A stretch of 64,000 bases of DNA from DATKYQ01 sp964640665 (GTDB taxonomy: Bacteria; Myxococcota; B64-G9), in contig CAZXHT010000023.1 of NCBI GenBank assembly GCA_964640665.1, positions 1 to 64,000 on the forward strand, given 5' to 3'. Both the position numbers and the translations under genes were made by a program. How positions within the stretch are numbered: the first letter of the stretch is position 1; each line of letters opens with the position of its first letter. Below the pieces are notes generated by a model that made no database searches, was not told the DNA's origin, and was given only the letters and a program-made list of their open reading frames with translations. Shown piece by piece: positions 8,631-17,144 of the stretch.

Positions 8631-9098
8631 CTATTGGCACGTCTTGTGCCCTTGGGGCGCGAGATGTTTATGGTTCGCGCCCGGCTTGCCGCCGCGCTGC
8701 ATCAACATGTCGGCTGCCGCCACGATATTGTCGCGGCCCTCGCGGGCGATGGCTCGCGCCATGACCGCCGGGTCGGACAGGCCGTGATTGCGCAGATCCA
8801 CCATTTTCAAAAGCATGGCCAGGTTCAGGCCCGAGACAACCTCCACCCTGCCCGGAACCATGCGCGCCAGCGAGAAATTCGCCGGCGATCCGCCGAACAG
8901 GTCGGCCAGGATGACCACCCCCTCCCCGGTGTCGACCTCGTGTATGGCCCGATCCAACTCGCGCTCGACTTCCTCGCTGGAGGCATCCGATCCGACGTCA
9001 ACCGCTGTCACCTGCGCCAGGGCCCCGACTATCTGGTGGAGAACCTTGGAAAACATATCCGCCAGGCCGTCGTGCCCGAAAATCACCAATCCCACCAT
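8631..9098 (-). CDS. PTS EIIA of the mannose/fructose type
   Basis: This 155-residue protein starts MVGLVIFGHDGLA; His-9 is the phosphorylation site expected for the EIIA-Man fold. The ADLFGGSPAN loop of the family is present. In other deltaproteobacteria a lone EIIA-Man follows rapZ and takes phosphate from HPr as a regulatory output rather than for sugar uptake. The C-terminal 20 residues, rich in His, Gly and Lys, extend beyond the domain. The ribosome-binding site AAAGGA lies about eight bases upstream of the ATG. Confidence 0.9.
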   Translation of the reverse strand: MVGLVIFGHDGLADMFSKVLHQIVGALAQVTAVDVGSDASSEEVERELDRAIHEVDTGEGVVILADLFGGSPANFSLARMVPGRVEVVSGLNLAMLLKMVDLRNHGLSDPAVMARAIAREGRDNIVAAADMLMQRGGKPGANHKHLAPQGHKTCQ

Positions 9099-9119
9099 GA
9101 TGTGTCCTTTCCGTCGCCG

Positions 9120-10013
9120 TCAATCTCCGTGAAGGTCGCGGTGCCTGACCGCCACGGCCACCCCTGCCTGTTTCAGGCGCCGGGCAAGCTCCTCGACCAT
9201 GACAACCGAACGATGCTTGCCCCCGGTACAACCAATGCCAAGCGTCAGGTAACTCTTTCCCTCGTTGTCATAGCGGGAGCGGAATGCGTCCAGGTAGGCG
9301 ATCACCTGTTCCAGAAACTTCTCGGCATCCGGATCTCGCATAACGAACCCGGCAACTTCGGGGTTTAAACCGCTTTCCTCCCGCAGCTTCTCGTCGAAAT
9401 ACGGGTTGGCCATAAAGCGGACATCGAACACGAGATGAACCTGAGCCGGAATACCGTACTTGAACCCGAAAGATACGAGCGCCATTATCATCTCGTGACC
9501 GGGCTGAACCTGGGTGAAACGATCGCTGATTATACGCCGCAGTTCGTGCGGAGTCAGCCCCGTGGTGTCAAAAACCTGACCGGCCGCATCGCGCAGCGGT
9601 TTCAGGATGGTCCGCTCGCGAGCGATGCCGTCCTCGACCGATCCCTCGGGCGCCAGGGGATGCCGGCGCCTGGTTTCGTTGTAGCGCCTGATGAGCACCT
9701 CGTCAGCGCAGTCGAGAAATACAACGTCTGCCCGGCCGCCGGCCCCGCGAAATCTCTCGATGTTACGGTCGAACTCGCCCAGGAAGCGCTCTTCGCGCGC
9801 ATCCACCACCAGGGCGATGCGCTCTATCTCCTCACCGCTGCGCGGAAACAGGTCGATTAACTTGGGCAACAACACGATCGGCAAGTTGTCGATACAGAAA
9901 AAACCGGTATCCTCGAGCGCCCTGATGGCCGTGCTCTTTCCGGAGCCGGATAGTCCACTGATGATCACCAACCGCACCGGCTGGCGATTTGCGTCAAGCT
10001 CGGGAGCAGGCAT
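9120..10013 (-). CDS. rapZ: RNase adapter / nucleotide-binding protein RapZ
   Basis: The 297-residue protein has a Walker A loop GLSGSGKSTAIRALED near its N-terminus, the conserved DNLP segment after it, and the C-terminal RapZ signature (SFGFKYGIP, FDVRFMANPY, IGCTGGKHRSV). In E. coli RapZ binds small RNAs and guides RNase E to control glmS. Here it lies in the classic rpoN-hpf-ptsN-rapZ cluster. The hprK gene often found between ptsN and rapZ is missing: only 36 bases separate them. Confidence 0.95.
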   Translation of the reverse strand: MPAPELDANRQPVRLVIISGLSGSGKSTAIRALEDTGFFCIDNLPIVLLPKLIDLFPRSGEEIERIALVVDAREERFLGEFDRNIERFRGAGGRADVVFLDCADEVLIRRYNETRRRHPLAPEGSVEDGIARERTILKPLRDAAGQVFDTTGLTPHELRRIISDRFTQVQPGHEMIMALVSFGFKYGIPAQVHLVFDVRFMANPYFDEKLREESGLNPEVAGFVMRDPDAEKFLEQVIAYLDAFRSRYDNEGKSYLTLGIGCTGGKHRSVVMVEELARRLKQAGVAVAVRHRDLHGD

Positions 10014-10049
10014 TTCTTCCCCTGGGACGGGTATGCTTTGAGTGAGCGT

Positions 10050-10511
10050 TCAACACCGATTGTCTTCCTCTATTATAAAGTCGAACACCTCGTCCGCACT
10101 GCCGGCCTTCATGATGCGCTGGCGGAAATCGGCGTCTTGGAACAAGCGGTTGAGGCGGGCCAGCGCCTTGAGGTGATCCCCCTGGGCATGCTCGGGAATG
10201 AGCAGGACAAAGAAAAAGTGCGTCTTCTTGCCGTCGAACGAATCAAAATCCACGCCGGCCTGGCACCTGCCGAAGCAGGCCATCAGCCGATCGAGGCCGG
10301 GAACCCTGCCGTGAGGAAAAGCCACGCCTTCCTCGATGCCGGTCGAGCGCAGTTCTTCGCGTTTCAAGAGGATCGAAAGGAGTTGCTCGCGGTCGAGCTC
10401 GGCGTGGTTGCCCGCCGGCAGATCGACGAGCACCTTGAGAATCTCCTTCTTGGGACGCGGCAGCACATCGATCGTCACATCGCTGCGATCGAGGAAAGTT
10501 GCGATTTTCAT
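10050..10511 (-). CDS. ptsN: Nitrogen-regulatory PTS EIIA (PtsN)
   Basis: I place the start at the ATG 10509-10511 (MKIATFLDRSDVTIDV), with GGGAG about nine bases upstream, giving 153 residues. The active-site histidine lies in EEGVAFPHGRVPG, the hallmark of the fructose/nitrogen EIIA family. It receives phosphate from the PTS chain encoded downstream and regulates rather than transports. It is separated from hpf by a 231-base gap with a strong hairpin. Confidence 0.93.
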   Translation of the reverse strand: MKIATFLDRSDVTIDVLPRPKKEILKVLVDLPAGNHAELDREQLLSILLKREELRSTGIEEGVAFPHGRVPGLDRLMACFGRCQAGVDFDSFDGKKTHFFFVLLIPEHAQGDHLKALARLNRLFQDADFRQRIMKAGSADEVFDFIIEEDNRC

Positions 10512-10616
10512 TTGCTGTAAGCTCCCTTTATAGCTCCTCGATAAACCAGGGCGGGCCGGAGCCCATCGCGGCTCCGCACCCCAGGGCACGGCAAAAACCG
10601 CCGCTGCATCCAAAAA

Positions 10617-10678
10617 AGACTCGCGTTGGACTCAGCAGCTTCTTCGTAGAATGCGAAGAAGCTGCGAAGTAAGAGTCT
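10617..10678 (-). terminator. Long hairpin followed by T6 between hpf and ptsN
   Basis: A perfect 12-bp inverted repeat (GCAGCTTCTTCG at 10635-10646, complement at 10654-10665) with a seven-base loop is enclosed by a second pair of arms (AGACTC at 10617-10622 and GAGTCT at 10673-10678). Read on the minus strand, the outer arm is immediately followed by six T residues (10612-10617). This fits a leaky terminator or attenuator after hpf. An extra GAGTC just after the inner stem could pair alternatively with the 5' outer arm. Confidence 0.5.
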
Positions 10679-10742
10679 GCCGTGAATTGCCAAGAAGCCA
10701 GATCCCTTCACGCTCGCAGAATCTTATAAAACTGCCGCTCTA

Positions 10743-11282
10743 TCATTCGGGCGGCGTTTGCGCTTCGATCAGGCCGACATCGCCGTCGCGCCGCTTGTAG
10801 ATCACATTCACTTCCTGAGTGCCGGAGTTTATGAAGACCAGGAAGTCGTTATTGGCCAGGTCCATCTGCATGACGGCCTCGTCAACCGACATCGGCTTGG
10901 CCGAGAATTCCTCCGAGTTGACTATACGCGCGCCTTCCTCGTCGTCGGCCGACTCGTGAGAGACGATACCGTGGCGAACGGTGACTCCTGACGAACGGTG
11001 CTCGCGCCTCTTATCCTTGAGCTTTCTCAACTGGCGCTCCACTTTGTCCAGCGCCAGATCGATGCTGGAGTACATGTCTTCGCCGTTCTCTTCTCCCTTC
11101 ATTACCACACCGCTATGAGTGATCTTGATCTCGGCCCGGCTGCGATATTTCTGCTTGGCCAGAACGACGTGAATGTCCGTAGGCTTGCTGACGTACTTTT
11201 TCAGCCGCAAGCACTTCTCGGACGTATAAGCTTTAAGTGATTCACTAGGATCCATGTTACGGAAGGTTACCGACACTTGCAT
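10743..11282 (-). CDS. hpf: Ribosome hibernation-promoting factor, long form
   Basis: The start is the ATG at 11280-11282 (MQVSVTFRNM); the upstream in-frame ATG is part of the GGAGGA Shine-Dalgarno itself. The 179-residue protein has the N-terminal ribosome-binding domain and, after a charged linker, the C-terminal dimerisation domain (NDFLVFINSGTQEVNVIYKR). It is therefore the long type that forms 100S ribosomes directly in starved cells. Placement directly after rpoN is the usual arrangement. Confidence 0.94.
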   Translation of the reverse strand: MQVSVTFRNMDPSESLKAYTSEKCLRLKKYVSKPTDIHVVLAKQKYRSRAEIKITHSGVVMKGEENGEDMYSSIDLALDKVERQLRKLKDKRREHRSSGVTVRHGIVSHESADDEEGARIVNSEEFSAKPMSVDEAVMQMDLANNDFLVFINSGTQEVNVIYKRRDGDVGLIEAQTPPE

Positions 11283-11318
11283 GACTCCTCCCAATTGGGC
11301 AATGGTGCGGGCGATCGT

Positions 11319-12821
11319 TCAGAACATCTTCTTTCGTTTACCTGAAGGCAAAATGCCTAGCATTTCTCGGTACTTGGCAACAGTTCTCCTGGCGATGTCG
11401 ATGTTTTGCTCCTTCAACATGGCGACGATCTCGCGATCGCTGAGCGGTTTTTGCTGATCTTCCTCGGACACGATGTGTCTGATGCGATCCTTGACCGACT
11501 CCGAGGCGACGTCGTCCCCGCTCACCCGGCTGATGCCGGAGTTGAAGAAATATTTCAGCTCGAATATTCCCCGGGGCGTGTGCACATACTTGTTGGTCGT
11601 CACGCGGCTGACCGTCGATTCATGCAATCCCAGATCTTCGGCGACATCTCTGAGCACTAGCGGTTTCAAAAAGGCGATGCCTTTGTCGAAGAACTCCCGC
11701 TGGAATTTAACGATGCTCTCGGTCACGCGGTAGATCGTGCGCTGGCGCTGGTGAATGCTGCGAATCAGCCAAACCGCCGAACGCAGCTTATCCTGGATGT
11801 AGTTGTGAGTTTCTCCGCCGCGGGAGGCCTGGCTCAGGGCCCGCCTGTAATAGGAGCTGATCCTGAGCTTCGGCAACCCGTCCTCGTTGAGAACGATGAC
11901 ATACTCGTCAACCAGGCGGTAGACGAAGATGTCCGGTGTTATATACTGCGGCTTATCTTCCGAATAAACCCGCCCCGGGCGCGGCTCGAACTGCGAGATT
12001 ATTCTCACCGCGTCGATGACCTCGTCCCTTGTGACCTTCAGGGCGCGGGCGATGGCTTGGAAGTTCTTGCGCTCCACCAACGGGAGATGAGATTCGATTA
12101 TCGCGTAAACCAGGCCGTTCTCCACCTGCAGGTGCCGGGCCTGAATGAGCAACGATTCCTTCAGATCCCGCGCTCCGACTCCGACCGGGTCGAAGTTCTG
12201 CACGGTCTTCAACACCCGCTCGACCTCGTCCCGCCCTATCTCCAGCGAATCGGCGACGCTCTGCGTGGCCGTCTTGCCGGCCAGGCGATCTTCGTCGTCG
12301 GCTACCAGGTAACCGTCCGAGTTGAGGTTGAGGATGATCTGCGCGCCTATATCCTGCCGGTACTCGTCGAGAGACGAGAGACGCAACTGCCACAACAGGT
12401 GGTCGGCCAGCGACGGCTTCTTGGAATACACCGCCTCGAAAGAGGGCAAATCTTCATTGGGGCGCTCGCGCGGTCCGCCGCCTGGATAGTAGGAAGAATA
12501 GTTCTCGAGGTATTTCTCCCAGTCGATCTCGTTGGCGCCTTCGTCACCCTTGACTTCTTCCGCTTTTTCGGTGCGTTCGAGACGATCCTGGATTTTATCG
12601 TCCGCCGCCGTCTGGCGTTCTTCGGCGGTCGCGGCCGTCTCCTCGGCCGGCGGGAGATCGGGTGCATCCTCGAGCACCGGGTTCTCGAGCATCTCGGTGC
12701 CAACCAGGTCATTGAGTTCGAGTCGGGACAGCTGCAGAAGCTTGATGGCTTGCTGTAACTGGGGAGTCATCACCAGTTGCAGGGTCTGCTTCAACGACAG
12801 TACTTGTCTCAACTCCACCAT
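11319..12821 (-). CDS. rpoN: RNA polymerase sigma-54 factor
   Basis: The 500-residue protein has the Gln/Leu-rich activator-interacting N-terminus (LSLKQTLQLVMTPQLQQAIKLLQLS), an acidic variable region (about 60-120), the core-binding domain, and the C-terminal RpoN box (ARRTVAKYREMLGILPS). It directs RNA polymerase to -24/-12 promoters under enhancer-binding activators. It starts two bases after the lptB stop and is surely in the same operon. Confidence 0.97.
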   Translation of the reverse strand: MVELRQVLSLKQTLQLVMTPQLQQAIKLLQLSRLELNDLVGTEMLENPVLEDAPDLPPAEETAATAEERQTAADDKIQDRLERTEKAEEVKGDEGANEIDWEKYLENYSSYYPGGGPRERPNEDLPSFEAVYSKKPSLADHLLWQLRLSSLDEYRQDIGAQIILNLNSDGYLVADDEDRLAGKTATQSVADSLEIGRDEVERVLKTVQNFDPVGVGARDLKESLLIQARHLQVENGLVYAIIESHLPLVERKNFQAIARALKVTRDEVIDAVRIISQFEPRPGRVYSEDKPQYITPDIFVYRLVDEYVIVLNEDGLPKLRISSYYRRALSQASRGGETHNYIQDKLRSAVWLIRSIHQRQRTIYRVTESIVKFQREFFDKGIAFLKPLVLRDVAEDLGLHESTVSRVTTNKYVHTPRGIFELKYFFNSGISRVSGDDVASESVKDRIRHIVSEEDQQKPLSDREIVAMLKEQNIDIARRTVAKYREMLGILPSGKRKKMF

Positions 12822-12823
12822 CT

Positions 12824-13591
12824 TCAGCTCGTCTCTTCCAGACGGAAATCTTCACCCAGGTACAGCCTGCGCGCCTTTTCACTGGCGGCAATCTCTGCCG
12901 GGGTACCGGTCACGATGATCCGGCCATCCTTGACAATATACGCTCTGTCACAGGTTGACAAGGTTTCCCTGACGTTGTGGTCGGTGACCAGCATGCCGAT
13001 CCCTTCCCTGGACAGGCGTTCGATCTGGCGCCGGATCTCCCCGACGGCCAGCGGGTCGATACCGGAAAATGGTTCGTCCAGCAACAGGAACTTCGGCCCG
13101 CGGATCATGGCCCGGGCGATTTCCACCCGGCGCCTTTCACCGCCCGAGCAGGTGGCCGCGGCGGCATCGGCCACCAGGGTCAGGTCGAACTGTTCTATGG
13201 CCTGTTGTACACGCTCGTCCGCCTGGGCGCCTGAAACCCCGGCCGCCTGGAGGTAGACAAGCAGGTTGTCGCTCACGGATAGGCGCCTGAAAATGGATGG
13301 TTCCTGGGACAGGTAGCCGATGCCGGCCCGGGCCCTTTTGTACATCGGCCACGAGGTAATCTCTTGCCCGCCCAGGGTAACCTTTCCGGCCTCGGCTTTA
13401 AGCAAGCCCATGACAATATTGAAGCTGGTCGTCTTGCCGGCCCCGTTCGGCCCCAGCAGGCCCACGATCTCTCCGGGAGCCACATCGAAGCTGACCCCAT
13501 CCACCACGCGGCGCCCCTTAAACGACTTGGCAAGGCCCGCGGCCGAAAGCGCGTCGGTGCCGGCTGGGATTTTTTGGAGGACTGCATTCAC
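12824..13591 (-). CDS. lptB: Lipopolysaccharide export ATP-binding protein LptB
   Basis: This 255-residue ABC ATPase has Walker A (GPNGAGKTTSF), the signature CSGGERRRVEIARAM, Walker B (KFLLLDEPFSGID) and the switch His in VTDHNVRETL. The ERRRVEIARA wording is typical of LptB rather than other ABC ATPases. It powers extraction of lipopolysaccharide from the inner membrane with LptFG (not in this window) and LptC. It overlaps lptA by four bases (ATGA). Confidence 0.95.
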   Translation of the reverse strand: MNAVLQKIPAGTDALSAAGLAKSFKGRRVVDGVSFDVAPGEIVGLLGPNGAGKTTSFNIVMGLLKAEAGKVTLGGQEITSWPMYKRARAGIGYLSQEPSIFRRLSVSDNLLVYLQAAGVSGAQADERVQQAIEQFDLTLVADAAAATCSGGERRRVEIARAMIRGPKFLLLDEPFSGIDPLAVGEIRRQIERLSREGIGMLVTDHNVRETLSTCDRAYIVKDGRIIVTGTPAEIAASEKARRLYLGEDFRLEETS

Positions 13592-14094
13592 TTAGTGCGA
13601 CCACGCTTGGGTTTGTCGTCCGCGGGCAAATCGATGACGGCCCGCGGACGGATCACTTTTACTTCGTCACGCGACAGCAAGTACTCGATGCGCTCCCCCT
13701 CGACACGGCTTGTGCCTTCTATGACCCAGGGCTTGCCGCTGCAGACGATCAGACCCGCCTCCCGGTCGTAATCGGCGCGTTGGCAGTGTCCCTTCCTGTT
13801 CTGCTGCTCGATGGAAACCTCTCCGCTGAAAAGCATGCGCGTGATCCGGTCGGGCTCGCTTTTTTTATCCGAGTAGCAAACTACCAGCTTGGCGCAGCGG
13901 ATTGTGAGATCGCCCTGGACCACCCGCACCTTGCCCGAAAAAACGGCCCGATGAGACTTTTTTTGCACCACCAGTCGATCAGATTGGATGTCAACCGGCC
14001 CCTCGGGCGCTTTCACGCCTGTGGGCGGCGCCTCTGCTGCCAGACCTGCCAGACAATAAAGCAGGCAGGGCAATATCACCGGGGCTGATCTCAC
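13588..14094 (-). CDS. lptA: Lipopolysaccharide transport periplasmic protein LptA
   Basis: An OstA/LptA-type protein of 168 residues. After a signal peptide (VRSAPVILPCLLYCLAGLAA) come beta-strand repeats such as VDIQSDRLVVQKKSHRAVFS, GDLTIRCAKLVV and RADYDREAGLIVCSG. It forms the periplasmic bridge for lipopolysaccharide. I chose the GTG at 14092-14094: it overlaps the lptC stop (GTGA) and has GGAGGAG five bases upstream. A longer ATG start at 14109 would place that Shine-Dalgarno inside the gene. The Lys/Arg-rich tail is unusual but short. Confidence 0.85.
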   Translation of the reverse strand: MRSAPVILPCLLYCLAGLAAEAPPTGVKAPEGPVDIQSDRLVVQKKSHRAVFSGKVRVVQGDLTIRCAKLVVCYSDKKSEPDRITRMLFSGEVSIEQQNRKGHCQRADYDREAGLIVCSGKPWVIEGTSRVEGERIEYLLSRDEVKVIRPRAVIDLPADDKPKRGRTK

Positions 14095-14363
14095 TTTTTC
14101 TCCTCCCACATCGCGGGCTGCAACCGCCCGCGCACGCCGCCATGCGCCACAAGCTTACGTTCCCGTTCGTCGAGTTCAAGCGACCCGGCCCGCATCTCGA
14201 AGCGTTCCCGCCCGTCGTGGTACTGCCTGACGACGACGTTTTCGAGTTCGATGCGCACCGAGCGCCCGGGTGCCTGAGGAACGGCCGGTCCCCCGCCGCA
14301 GGCGGAAAGGCAAGGCAACATGACCAGCAGTGGAAGAAACCATCTCACGCTTCCGGGCTCCAT
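14091..14363 (-). CDS. Short LptC-like lipoprotein
   Basis: A small protein of 90 residues upstream of lptA. It has a lipoprotein signal (FLPLLVMLPCLSACGGG) and one LptC/OstA-like strand segment (VRIELENVVVRQYHDGRERF, RAGSLELDERERKLVAHGG). It is about half the usual LptC length (about 190), so the OstA-like fold may be minimal or it may be a variant anchor for LptA. The start ATG at 14361-14363 gives a normal signal peptide; an upstream in-frame GTG at 14390 is less likely. Confidence 0.65.
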   Translation of the reverse strand: MEPGSVRWFLPLLVMLPCLSACGGGPAVPQAPGRSVRIELENVVVRQYHDGRERFEMRAGSLELDERERKLVAHGGVRGRLQPAMWEEKK

Positions 14364-14544
14364 AAGCACATGACCCCAAGATGGTACCACCGACCCACGA
14401 CCATGTAAATCCAGGTTGTGTTGTTACTCCTCATTGTTGTCGGTCTCCTCCCCCCGGTCCCCCCTCCTCCTCAACCCACACCCCTTCCACCCCGGCTGGA
14501 CTTTCCCTGGCGACATATTTTTCTTTTGAGAATATTGTCCGGAA

Positions 14545-15939
14545 CTACTTAAGTGGTACCTCCTCCTGGCCGATTCTACAGCCTGGCAAAGTCAGTTTTA
14601 GGTTACTTATTTGGGATTTTGGTATTTGGGTGTCGATGAGCTCCAGATACCTCAAAGTGGTCATTTTTTTCAGTGGGGAAAGGTCTTTGACCTGTGTGCC
14701 TCCAATGTACAAATAGCTTAACTTCTTTAGTCCAATCAACGGGGTGAGATCTGCAACCGGTGTGTTGGTAAGACCAAGGCTTGTCAATTTCTTCAAATTT
14801 CTCAATGGGGTGATGTCTTGTACAATGGTTCCTCCCAAATCTAAACTGATCAGGCTGATGATTTCACTCAAGGGGGAAATATCTTTTACTTGGGTCACCT
14901 GACCAACCGTTAGAGCTTGCACAATCCGAAGAGTCTGCAAATTTTTCAAACCCTTCAGTGGGCTTAGGTCTGAGATGGGTGAATCAATTACTTCCAGGTA
15001 TTCCAGTTTTCTAAGATTCATCAATGCTGTGAAATCTGTTAATTCTGGACAATGAAGGGTCAGCTCCTTTAGATGCCTGAGTTTCGTCAAGGGACGCAAA
15101 TCGACGACCTGCTTGCTATTACAATCAATTCTCTTCGTATCCGCCGTGTACGTTCTACCACAGAATCTGATTGTTCCGTTCACAGCAGATGGCACCTTGC
15201 TCAATTCGGATACCGTGAACGGGTTGGACCAAAAAGACCATTCAAACTCGTCCTGGACCGCGACCCGATAAGTGCCTAAGGTCAACCGGGAGGGATGGTC
15301 CCAAAAACATGCCATGTTTTTGAAATCAGAGCCATGGGCAAACGGCTTTCCACAGGCCATCTGCTCTCCAAATCCTCCACCCACCCAGTTCCAGGACTCG
15401 TCCGTCTGTTGATACAAGGCGCACATCATCAGGCTGTGGCAGGCTCCGTTCAATTTCAAATTGTGGGGTGTTTCAAATTGCATATCCACTGCAATGGGTT
15501 CGTCGGGACCAAAAGTGGGCATGTTGGTGAGGATGCGGCCTTTGTGCTCTGGAACGGTGGCTGCGAGCACCGTAAAGCAATTCGACTCTGCAACCATATC
15601 ACCAGCTAGGCGGAACGTAATCCGATAGATGCCTGAATCAGGTATTCCGTCGATGACATAATGAGCAGTGGAGATGGTACCACGTGAGCTGGCAGTTGCT
15701 TTGCGGTAGAGTCGCCAGTCCGTATTGGATTTCAGTTGGATGCTATACTGTGCTGTTTTTTGGAGGCGAGCACCCATCCCATCATCCCCTTCGACCACCA
15801 AAGGTTCGCCCACTACGTACTTTGCCTTCTGGGTTCTAAGCACGGGAGGTATGGCGTTCTCTTGATTCGGCGCAAGCGCTAACATATCTCGCTGGGTGGT
15901 CACCGGCGTGCAGGACCCGAAGGCAAGCAGGAGCCACAA
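14545..15939 (-). CDS. Leucine-rich-repeat lipoprotein, N-terminus uncertain
   Basis: The C-terminal third (about 285-445) holds about seven internalin-type leucine-rich repeats of about 22-24 residues, such as LSPLKGLKNLQTLRI and LTPLIGLKKLSYLYIGGT. The N-terminal part has beta-rich, cysteine-containing segments of unknown family. LAFGSC near residue 9 looks like a lipobox, but the signal peptide is too short from the only start (TTG, 15939). The in-frame codons upstream, back to a TGA, offer no ATG or GTG, and no Shine-Dalgarno is visible. A 5' truncation or frameshift is therefore likely. The DNA is AT-richer than the surrounding core genes. It is likely surface-exposed and binds protein or glycan; the target is unknown. 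Confidence 0.7.
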   Translation of the reverse strand: MWLLLAFGSCTPVTTQRDMLALAPNQENAIPPVLRTQKAKYVVGEPLVVEGDDGMGARLQKTAQYSIQLKSNTDWRLYRKATASSRGTISTAHYVIDGIPDSGIYRITFRLAGDMVAESNCFTVLAATVPEHKGRILTNMPTFGPDEPIAVDMQFETPHNLKLNGACHSLMMCALYQQTDESWNWVGGGFGEQMACGKPFAHGSDFKNMACFWDHPSRLTLGTYRVAVQDEFEWSFWSNPFTVSELSKVPSAVNGTIRFCGRTYTADTKRIDCNSKQVVDLRPLTKLRHLKELTLHCPELTDFTALMNLRKLEYLEVIDSPISDLSPLKGLKNLQTLRIVQALTVGQVTQVKDISPLSEIISLISLDLGGTIVQDITPLRNLKKLTSLGLTNTPVADLTPLIGLKKLSYLYIGGTQVKDLSPLKKMTTLRYLELIDTQIPKSQISNLKLTLPGCRIGQEEVPLK

Positions 15940-15990
15940 TGAAAGAAAAGGGGACGGAGTGACTTTTTGGACGGAGAATTGAATTGGAAA

Positions 15991-16371
15991 TCACGGGAAC
16001 GCCAGAACCAGCGGACAATCACCATTGTCCTCCCGGCTGATTGCTATCCCGGCCTCGTTGTACTTAATCCAGAGTCCGCATTGTTGCCCCATGGAATACT
16101 GGCCTTCTCGCACGACGACACCGTGCGCATTCCGCACCAGGTACGGCCCATGTCGAATTCCGTCCGGCGTCTCGCAGAACTCCTGTATATCCGTGTTCGG
16201 GAACTCGGGGATGGACACGAATAATCGTCTGACCTTTTCGGTACCGGCCGGGCACCAGTCGCCACAGCCTGCCAAGAAGAGCACAATCATTGCCGTAGCA
16301 AGTATTTTCCAAAAGCGCCTGGGAACCAGGCGAGTTCCATGATCCAATGTGCCAAGAATCAAAGACAACAT
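15991..16371 (-). CDS. Small lipoprotein with MORN-like repeats
   Basis: This 126-residue protein has a signal peptide with lipobox (IVLFLAGC). It then carries two MORN-like strands (DGIRHGPYLVRNAHGVVVREG and QYSMGQQCGLWIKYNEAG), as seen in bacterial toxin-immunity-like and cell-surface lipoproteins. Four cysteines after the lipid anchor could form disulfides. A strong ribosome-binding site (AAAGGGGG) precedes the ATG at 16369-16371. It lies upstream of the LRR lipoprotein on the same strand. No specific function can be assigned. Confidence 0.65.
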   Translation of the reverse strand: MLSLILGTLDHGTRLVPRRFWKILATAMIVLFLAGCGDWCPAGTEKVRRLFVSIPEFPNTDIQEFCETPDGIRHGPYLVRNAHGVVVREGQYSMGQQCGLWIKYNEAGIAISREDNGDCPLVLAFP

Positions 16372-16727
16372 TCGTATTCCCCCTTTGATTGGCGAGGGTC
16401 ATTATAGCATTTCCGGGGAATCGGGGTGTCAATTGTTTCTTTGTGCCATCCTGAAGGGTGCGATCGGCTACCTCCGAATGCGCCTACCGTCGCCCATATT
16501 CCAACAGGCTGGCCAAGTCGGTCTTCAGTTTTCCGTAATTAGAGATATTAAGGGTTATAGCCGCTATACACGCATATTTACCAAATCGTTGCGCTGGCTT
16601 TCTGCATATTCCAACAATTCCAACATTGTTATAAAATAGCCCCTTGTACTAATCCGGCGGCCACAATGTTGCCGCCCGGCCGGCCGGGGTGTAGAGTCAT
16701 ATGACGCAAGCCGCGGGAGATGAAGAA
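16372..16727. other. 356-base non-coding stretch with a toxin-antitoxin promoter/operator candidate
   Basis: No credible gene lies between the MORN-like lipoprotein and the HepT gene. The stretch is AT-richer than its surroundings. A perfect inverted repeat AACAAT-N6-ATTGTT at 16613-16630 touches a TATAAA (16630-16635). This could be the operator and -10 of the following hepT-mntA genes; the -35 is weak. Confidence 0.4.
16613..16635 (+). promoter_or_regulatory. Candidate operator and -10 element of hepT-mntA
   Basis: The palindrome AACAAT-TCCAAC-ATTGTT abuts TATAAA about 90 bases before the hepT start. Toxin-antitoxin operons are often autorepressed through such repeats at the promoter. No consensus -35 hexamer is seen 16-18 bases upstream, so the call is tentative. 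Confidence 0.35.
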
Positions 16728-17144
16728 ATGACCGGACCGGCGACAGAGCGCTGGCAGAAGCGCTTCGAGAATTTCACACGAGCCCTGATGCAGTTGGAAA
16801 ATGCCTGTGGCAAGGACAAGTATACCGACCTCGAAAGAGCGGGACTGGTGCAGATGTTCGAGTTTTCCTTCGAGCTTGGTTGGAAAACACTGAAGGATCT
16901 TCTGGCCTACGAAGGCTACGACGACAAGACCCCTCGCTCGGTCATTCGCCGCGCCTTCCAGGCCGGCTACCTGGACGGGGACGATACCGAGAATTGGCTC
17001 GATGGGCTGGAAAAACGCAACCTGCTCAGCCACATCTACCACGAGCAGACCGCCCGGGAAGCCGAGACGCTCATCAAGAACCGCTACGCACCGCTGCTGA
17101 GACGCCTATGCGATCGGCTGACCGAAAAGAATGAACCTCGATGA
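16728..17144 (+). CDS. hepT: HepT-type HEPN toxin (HI0074 / nucleotidyltransferase substrate-binding family)
   Basis: I prefer the ATG at 16728 (MTGPATERWQKRFENF), which has GGGAG nine bases upstream and matches the usual N-terminus of the family; an in-frame ATG at 16701 would add nine residues. The helical HEPN fold ends with the RNase motif R-x4-H-x-Y at Arg97, His102 and Tyr104 (RNLLSHIY). In known HepT-MntA pairs the toxin is an RNase and its motif Tyr is adenylylated by MntA, which silences it. The stop overlaps the mntA start (ATGA, 17141-17144). Confidence 0.85.
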   Translation: MTGPATERWQKRFENFTRALMQLENACGKDKYTDLERAGLVQMFEFSFELGWKTLKDLLAYEGYDDKTPRSVIRRAFQAGYLDGDDTENWLDGLEKRNLLSHIYHEQTAREAETLIKNRYAPLLRRLCDRLTEKNEPR

